Under the pieces are notes generated by a model, which worked only from the letters and a program-made list of their open reading frames with translations, searched no databases and was not told the DNA's origin. From contig SKHQ01000028.1 of NCBI GenBank assembly GCA_007116915.1, forward strand, positions 1-15,931: DNA of 15,931 nucleotides, given 5' to 3'. The stretch is from Candidatus Methanomethylophilaceae archaeon (GTDB taxonomy: Archaea; Thermoplasmatota; Thermoplasmata; Methanomassiliicoccales; Methanomethylophilaceae). Below, in pieces: positions 11,985 through 15,931 of this stretch (the stretch's first letter is position 1; every line of letters starts with the position of its first letter). The translations under genes were made by a program, and so were the position numbers.

Positions 11985-14169
11985 AATCGAACAGGCTGGA
12001 TTGTCCGCTGGGATCTTCGGAGGTCTCCTCCTTCTTTGTCACGGTCGTGACCGTGGCATTGATGCCCAATTGTGACTTGATGGATTTTGCCAGTTTAGGC
12101 CCTATGCCCTTGAGGGATGCCAGCTTATTGATGTCCACCTCACGCAACGAATCGAGGTCCCGCAGTCCGTTGTCATACATGATACGGGCACGGGAGCGTC
12201 CCACGTTGCGCAGCTTCACAAGCACCAGAAGCTCATCGGAGACACCGTAACTTACCCTTACCCGCATACGCCCAATGCGATCCTTGGCCTCGGGCTTGAA
12301 CATTCCTGCCAACTCGCCCATGGCGTAGAGCATCCATTCCACGGAATCAACGCGGTTGCGGAGGTCCCCAGGACCTACGGAGAAAGTATCCAGTATGGTC
12401 TCCTCATCCTTCTCATCGATCCAATCACGCAGCATGGCGGCCGCCTTCAGGTCGGCGTAGAAGAACTCCAGTTCGCCATAGTCCTCAGGAATGGGAAGGA
12501 GTAGTTTAGTGGACGGGTTCTCCAACAATTCCTCCATCGATCCATAGTCTCCCTTTCTAAGGTATAGGGACAGCACATCGGTGGTCGAGCAGGCGGCATG
12601 AAGGACTCCCAGGTCATCCACATCATCGTTCCAAGAATCCAAGGCCTTGCGCATGGTGACTGCTGACAAAGGGTCGATGTACATGTCGGAGACCCTCTTG
12701 CCATAGAAGGTGGTCTCAAGCAGACCATCCTTTTCCCGCAACATCTCCTCGCTGAGGAAGAAGTCAACGACACTATCCACGGCCTCACGGAGGCCGAGTA
12801 GTTCCGAGTGCTGGGCCATGAACGTCGCCTTAAGGAAATCCATTATCCCCTCCCGCGATGAGGCCGTTCCAGTGGACAAAAGTCCGAGCGCATGGCTGCG
12901 CAGTACCGGTTCACTACCCAGTTTAGAATAAACCCTCTCGCTGTCTGCCAGAAGATAGCTCATGATGATATGGTCGCGTTCAGGGTCGCTGCGGGCGATA
13001 AGGACGGCCTCACCGTAAGGGTCGAAGCGCGGTCTGCCGGCCCGTCCGCACATCTGTTTGACTTCCATGACTGAGATGGGGACGTTGCCGTTGTTGCTGT
13101 CGTAACGTTTGATATCCCTCACTATCACACGACGGGCGGGAAGGTTGATTCCCGCTGCCAAGGTGGGCGTGGCGACGATACATTTGACGGTGCCTTTACG
13201 GAAACCACGTTCCACGGCCCGACGCTGGTCGGAGCTGAGTCCGGCATGATGGAATGCCACACCGGCCTCCACACAAGTTGCCAGCTTACGACCTACACTG
13301 GTGGCTTCATCCTCCCCTTCGAGGATGCTGCGGTCATCATCTGTCAGGGACCCGTCGATGAGCCTCCTCATCTTGGGTGCCATCTTAGTAGCTAGTGACT
13401 CGGTGGAGCGGCGTGTGTTGACGAAAACCAGGCACTGTCCACCCTCTTTTATGGTACCTTCAACGAGTGGCCATACCGGATCCTTACCTCCGTCGACCGC
13501 TGTCCGACCGTTATCCGAGAACCAAAGTTCGCCATCATAATAGACGCCTTCGCGTAACGGGACAGGCCTCCATTCGCTACTCACTAACTCGGCCTTGAGC
13601 CAATCGGCGACCATGGAGGCGTTGGAGATGGTAGCCGACAATGCGATTACCTGCATATCAGGGTTCATCAGCATTAGCTTGGTGAGCGCGACCTCCAATG
13701 TCGGCCCTCTTCCCGGATCATGGATTAGATGCACCTCATCAGCTATCGTGAGAGTGACCGAAGACATCCACGATCCACCGTGACGCAATATGGAATCGGC
13801 CTTTTCCGATGTGGCAACGATTATGTCCGCATGTCCTAGCTTCCGATCCTCGGAATCAAGGTCCCCGGTGGCGACGGAAACCTTCACACCCAGGGATGCG
13901 AACTCCCTCAGTTCGTCACCCTTCTCTGATGCCAAGGCTTTCAACGGCACTATGTACAGGACCTTTCCTCCCTGTTCAAAAACGTGCTTCAGAGCGGCCA
14001 GGTATCCTATCAGCGATTTACCGCTGGCAGTGGGTATAGCCACAACCAGGCTTTTCCCTTGCAACGCCAGAGGTGCAGCCTCCTCCTGAGGAGGATGGAG
14101 GTCGACATAGCCCATGGACTGGAAACGTTCCTTGATCTCAGGTGCGATATCCAGTTCATCGACCCTCAT
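11977..14169 (-). CDS. hel308: Hel308/Hjm-type Ski2-like DNA helicase
   Basis: An ATP-dependent 3'-5' DNA helicase acting at stalled replication forks and in recombination repair. The 730 residues match the family length. Seen in order: Q-motif PPQEEA (about 26-31), Walker A PTASGKS (46-52), DEVH (144-147), SAT (178-180), motif IV-like FVNTRRSTE (249-257), motif V ATPTLAAGINLPARR (333-347), motif VI QMCGRAGRPRFD (372-383), then the winged-helix and ratchet region. RSRARIMYDNGLRDL and LASLKGIGPKLAKSI near the end are the helix-hairpin-helix domain 5. The last residues QSSLFDFN (723-730) look like a PCNA-interacting peptide. Start ATG at 14169 follows GAGGTG at 5-base spacing; a TATA box lies about 45 bases upstream. 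It converges on thrC and is divergent from lonB. Confidence 0.93.
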   Translation of the reverse strand: MRVDELDIAPEIKERFQSMGYVDLHPPQEEAAPLALQGKSLVVAIPTASGKSLIGYLAALKHVFEQGGKVLYIVPLKALASEKGDELREFASLGVKVSVATGDLDSEDRKLGHADIIVATSEKADSILRHGGSWMSSVTLTIADEVHLIHDPGRGPTLEVALTKLMLMNPDMQVIALSATISNASMVADWLKAELVSSEWRPVPLREGVYYDGELWFSDNGRTAVDGGKDPVWPLVEGTIKEGGQCLVFVNTRRSTESLATKMAPKMRRLIDGSLTDDDRSILEGEDEATSVGRKLATCVEAGVAFHHAGLSSDQRRAVERGFRKGTVKCIVATPTLAAGINLPARRVIVRDIKRYDSNNGNVPISVMEVKQMCGRAGRPRFDPYGEAVLIARSDPERDHIIMSYLLADSERVYSKLGSEPVLRSHALGLLSTGTASSREGIMDFLKATFMAQHSELLGLREAVDSVVDFFLSEEMLREKDGLLETTFYGKRVSDMYIDPLSAVTMRKALDSWNDDVDDLGVLHAACSTTDVLSLYLRKGDYGSMEELLENPSTKLLLPIPEDYGELEFFYADLKAAAMLRDWIDEKDEETILDTFSVGPGDLRNRVDSVEWMLYAMGELAGMFKPEAKDRIGRMRVRVSYGVSDELLVLVKLRNVGRSRARIMYDNGLRDLDSLREVDINKLASLKGIGPKLAKSIKSQLGINATVTTVTKKEETSEDPSGQSSLFDFN

Positions 14170-14208
14170 AATTGCACCTCTTCAGCACCCTCAGTAACCA
14201 TACCATGT

Positions 14209-14216
14209 CTTTAAAT
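14209..14216 (-). promoter_or_regulatory. TATA box of hel308
   Basis: The minus strand reads ATTTAAAG. Transcription starting near 14187 would give an 18-base leader carrying GAGGTG before the ATG at 14169, a coherent leadered promoter. Confidence 0.5.
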
Positions 14217-14236
14217 CATATGCAATGTAGAAAGCA

Positions 14237-14248
14237 AATACTTAATTA
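14237..14248 (+). promoter_or_regulatory. TATA-like region before lonB
   Basis: The A/T-rich stretch AATACTTAATTA ends 30 bases before the lonB ATG at 14279. Depending on the exact TATA register, transcription would start about 8-11 bases before the ATG. Only a weak GAG-type ribosome site is present. Together with the hel308 TATA box it makes the 109-base gap a divergent promoter region. Confidence 0.4.
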
Positions 14249-14278
14249 GAAGTCCTATTATCATATTGGTTCGAGCTC

Positions 14279-15931
14279 ATGTCAGATAAAGAAACAAAGG
14301 ATGTCCCGTTGACTTCTGCTCTCGACCAATGGATCGAGGGTCAGGAATTCGAAACGACGGCGGACATCGAGATACCAGAGAGTATGGCCGACCGTGTCAT
14401 CGGTCAGGATAAGGCAGTCCATGTCATTAAGAAGGCGGCTGCTCAGAAGAGGCACGTCATGCTTATCGGCGAGCCGGGCACTGGTAAGTCAATGCTCGCC
14501 AATTCAATGGTGGAGTATCTACCGCAGAGTGAGATGCAGGACGTTATCGCCTATCACAACCCCGAGGATGCTAACGAGCCCCGGATAAGGACTGTGCCTG
14601 CCGGTAAGGGAAAGCCGATCGTCACCGAGCAGAAGCAGGCGGCGATGGCCCAAAAGCAGCAGAGGACTTCGTTCCTGACAGCCATAGCCGTAATGATCAT
14701 CGTTCTAACGGTGGGTCTGTTCATCTTAGGAGGAATGCGCGAACCGACTATCCTTCTCATAGGACTGATCGCCGTTGCTATACTCTACTTCATCACCCGT
14801 TCACCCAACAATCGCTCAGAGGTCATGATTGTTCCCAAGCTGCTCATCTCCCATGATGATGAGGACATGCCTCCCTTCATAGACGCCACCGGTTCCCATG
14901 CCGGTTCACTGCTGGGGGATGTGAGGCACGACCCGTTCCAGAGTGGAGGACTCGAGACTCCGTCCCATGACCGTCTTGATGTCGGTGCCATACACAAGGC
15001 ATCCAAGGGAATTCTCTTCATAGATGAGATAAACGTCCTGCGCATGGAATCGCAGCAGTCCCTGCTCACCGCGATGCAGGAGGGACGCTTCTCCATCACC
15101 GGTCAGAGCGAAAGGAGCTCCGGTGCCATGGTGAAGAGTGAGCCTGTGCCCTGTGACTTCATTCTCGTTTGCGCTGGCAACATGGACGCCATCCAGGGGA
15201 TGCACCCCGCCCTCCGCTCCCGTATCCGCGGATATGGTTACGAGATCTACATGCGTAACTCCATGGAGGATAACGACGAGAACCGTCGCAAGCTCATCCG
15301 TTTCGTTGCTCAAGAGGTCAGTAAGGACAAGAAGATCCCTCACTTCGACCGTTACGCAGTAGCCGAGATACTGAGGGAGGCGCAGAGGCGTTCCGGTCAC
15401 CGTGGCGAGCTGACTCTCCGTCTGAGGGAGTTGGGCGGATTGATTCGTGTGGCTGGAGACGTGGCCCGTGAGAACGGCTCACCAGTCGTCTCCCGTGCAG
15501 ATGTCATGGAGGCCAAGAAGGTCGCCCGATCCCTGGAGCAACAGATAGCCGACCGCTACATCGAGCACCGCAAGATCTACAAGAGCTTCGACACCGAAGG
15601 CGCTGCAGTCGGCATGGTCAACGGACTGGCGGCATTGAACGCGTCCTCGAACATGTCTGAATACTCCGGTATTGTACTCCCCATAGTCGCTGAGGTGACC
15701 CCCGCCCAGACCAAGAATGGTGGCAAGATAATCGCCACCGGTCAGCTGGGGGACATCGCCAAGGAGGCGGTGGAGAACGTATCTGCCGTCATCAAGAAGT
15801 ACACATCCATGGACATAAGCAACTATGACATCCACATCCAGTTCGTGGGCACCTATGACGGTGTCGAAGGTGATTCGGCATCGATATCCATCGCGACCGC
15901 CGTCATATCGGCCCTTGAGGACCTGCCCGTC
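14279..15931 (+). CDS. lonB: Archaeal Lon protease, membrane-anchored LonB (C terminus outside window)
   Basis: An ATP-dependent serine protease of the archaeal cytoplasmic membrane that degrades misfolded and regulatory proteins. The first 551 residues are present of a usual 620-660 or so. Walker A GEPGTGKS is at 64-71. Two membrane helices, about 132-152 and 156-173, are inserted in the AAA+ domain and anchor it, as is typical of LonB. Walker B KGILFIDE is at 243-250, sensor-1 Asn is in CAGNMDAI (299-306), and an arginine-finger-like LRSRIRGYGYE follows. The protease domain reaches EGDSASISIATA, with the catalytic serine at about 533; the partner lysine lies past the window end. It is divergent from hel308 across 109 bases. 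Nothing unusual is seen in the visible part. Confidence 0.95.
   Translation, partial: MSDKETKDVPLTSALDQWIEGQEFETTADIEIPESMADRVIGQDKAVHVIKKAAAQKRHVMLIGEPGTGKSMLANSMVEYLPQSEMQDVIAYHNPEDANEPRIRTVPAGKGKPIVTEQKQAAMAQKQQRTSFLTAIAVMIIVLTVGLFILGGMREPTILLIGLIAVAILYFITRSPNNRSEVMIVPKLLISHDDEDMPPFIDATGSHAGSLLGDVRHDPFQSGGLETPSHDRLDVGAIHKASKGILFIDEINVLRMESQQSLLTAMQEGRFSITGQSERSSGAMVKSEPVPCDFILVCAGNMDAIQGMHPALRSRIRGYGYEIYMRNSMEDNDENRRKLIRFVAQEVSKDKKIPHFDRYAVAEILREAQRRSGHRGELTLRLRELGGLIRVAGDVARENGSPVVSRADVMEAKKVARSLEQQIADRYIEHRKIYKSFDTEGAAVGMVNGLAALNASSNMSEYSGIVLPIVAEVTPAQTKNGGKIIATGQLGDIAKEAVENVSAVIKKYTSMDISNYDIHIQFVGTYDGVEGDSASISIATAVISALEDLPV

Noticed and set aside
1..15931. tRNA, rRNA, CRISPR array, insertion sequence, integrase or attachment site
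   Set aside because: None was seen. Gaps without genes are all under about 145 bases and hold promoters, and gene content is housekeeping throughout.

Overview
This is archaeal chromosomal DNA, most likely from a member of the Thermoplasmata (Euryarchaeota). The evidence is the archaeal gene set: a membrane-anchored LonB protease, the Hel308 helicase, the KEOPS subunit Cgi121, and the archaeal mevalonate entry cluster of HMG-CoA synthase, thiolase-fold protein and DUF35 protein. TATA boxes lie about 27 bases upstream of several starts, and GTG and TTG starts carry clear Shine-Dalgarno sites. An AcnA-type aconitase fits an organism with TCA-cycle enzymes. No marker fixes the order or genus. 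The window looks like core genome: I see no transposon, integrase, tRNA, rRNA or CRISPR array.

Layout. (1) 1-1291, minus strand: the N-terminal third of aconitase, preceded by a small carboxymuconolactone-decarboxylase (AhpD-like) protein. (2) 1292-1431: a compact divergent promoter with two adjacent operator-like dyads. (3) 1432-4751, plus strand: a tight operon of an HTH regulator, HMG-CoA synthase, a thiolase-fold protein and a DUF35 zinc-ribbon/OB protein. The synthase and thiolase normally form one complex, bridged by DUF35, that makes HMG-CoA for isoprenoid lipids. (4) 4753-9721, minus strand: cgi121 followed by a 1500-residue helical protein of unknown function. (5) 9838-11984, plus strand: thrB-thrC, the last two steps of threonine synthesis. 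(6) 11977-14169, minus strand: hel308. (7) 14279 to the window end, plus strand: lonB, cut off just after the catalytic serine. Genes are packed tightly, with convergent neighbours 1 base apart (DUF35 and the giant gene) or overlapping by 8 bases (thrC and hel308).

The two most notable points are as follows. First, the thiolase-fold protein in the mevalonate operon has Gly where the nucleophilic Cys is expected, Asp where HDCF has Cys, and Asn where the GHP motif has its catalytic His. All other landmarks, and its partner HMG-CoA synthase, look intact. Second, the giant protein encoded behind cgi121 appears to be built from about 17-18 degenerate units of roughly 61 residues, followed by a DUF2769-like cysteine cluster and a small beta-rich C-terminal domain. 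I do not recognise this architecture. Lesser points are the tandem dyads in front of the regulator gene, a likely PCNA-binding motif at the extreme C terminus of Hel308, and a GC-rich hairpin next to the aconitase ribosome binding site.
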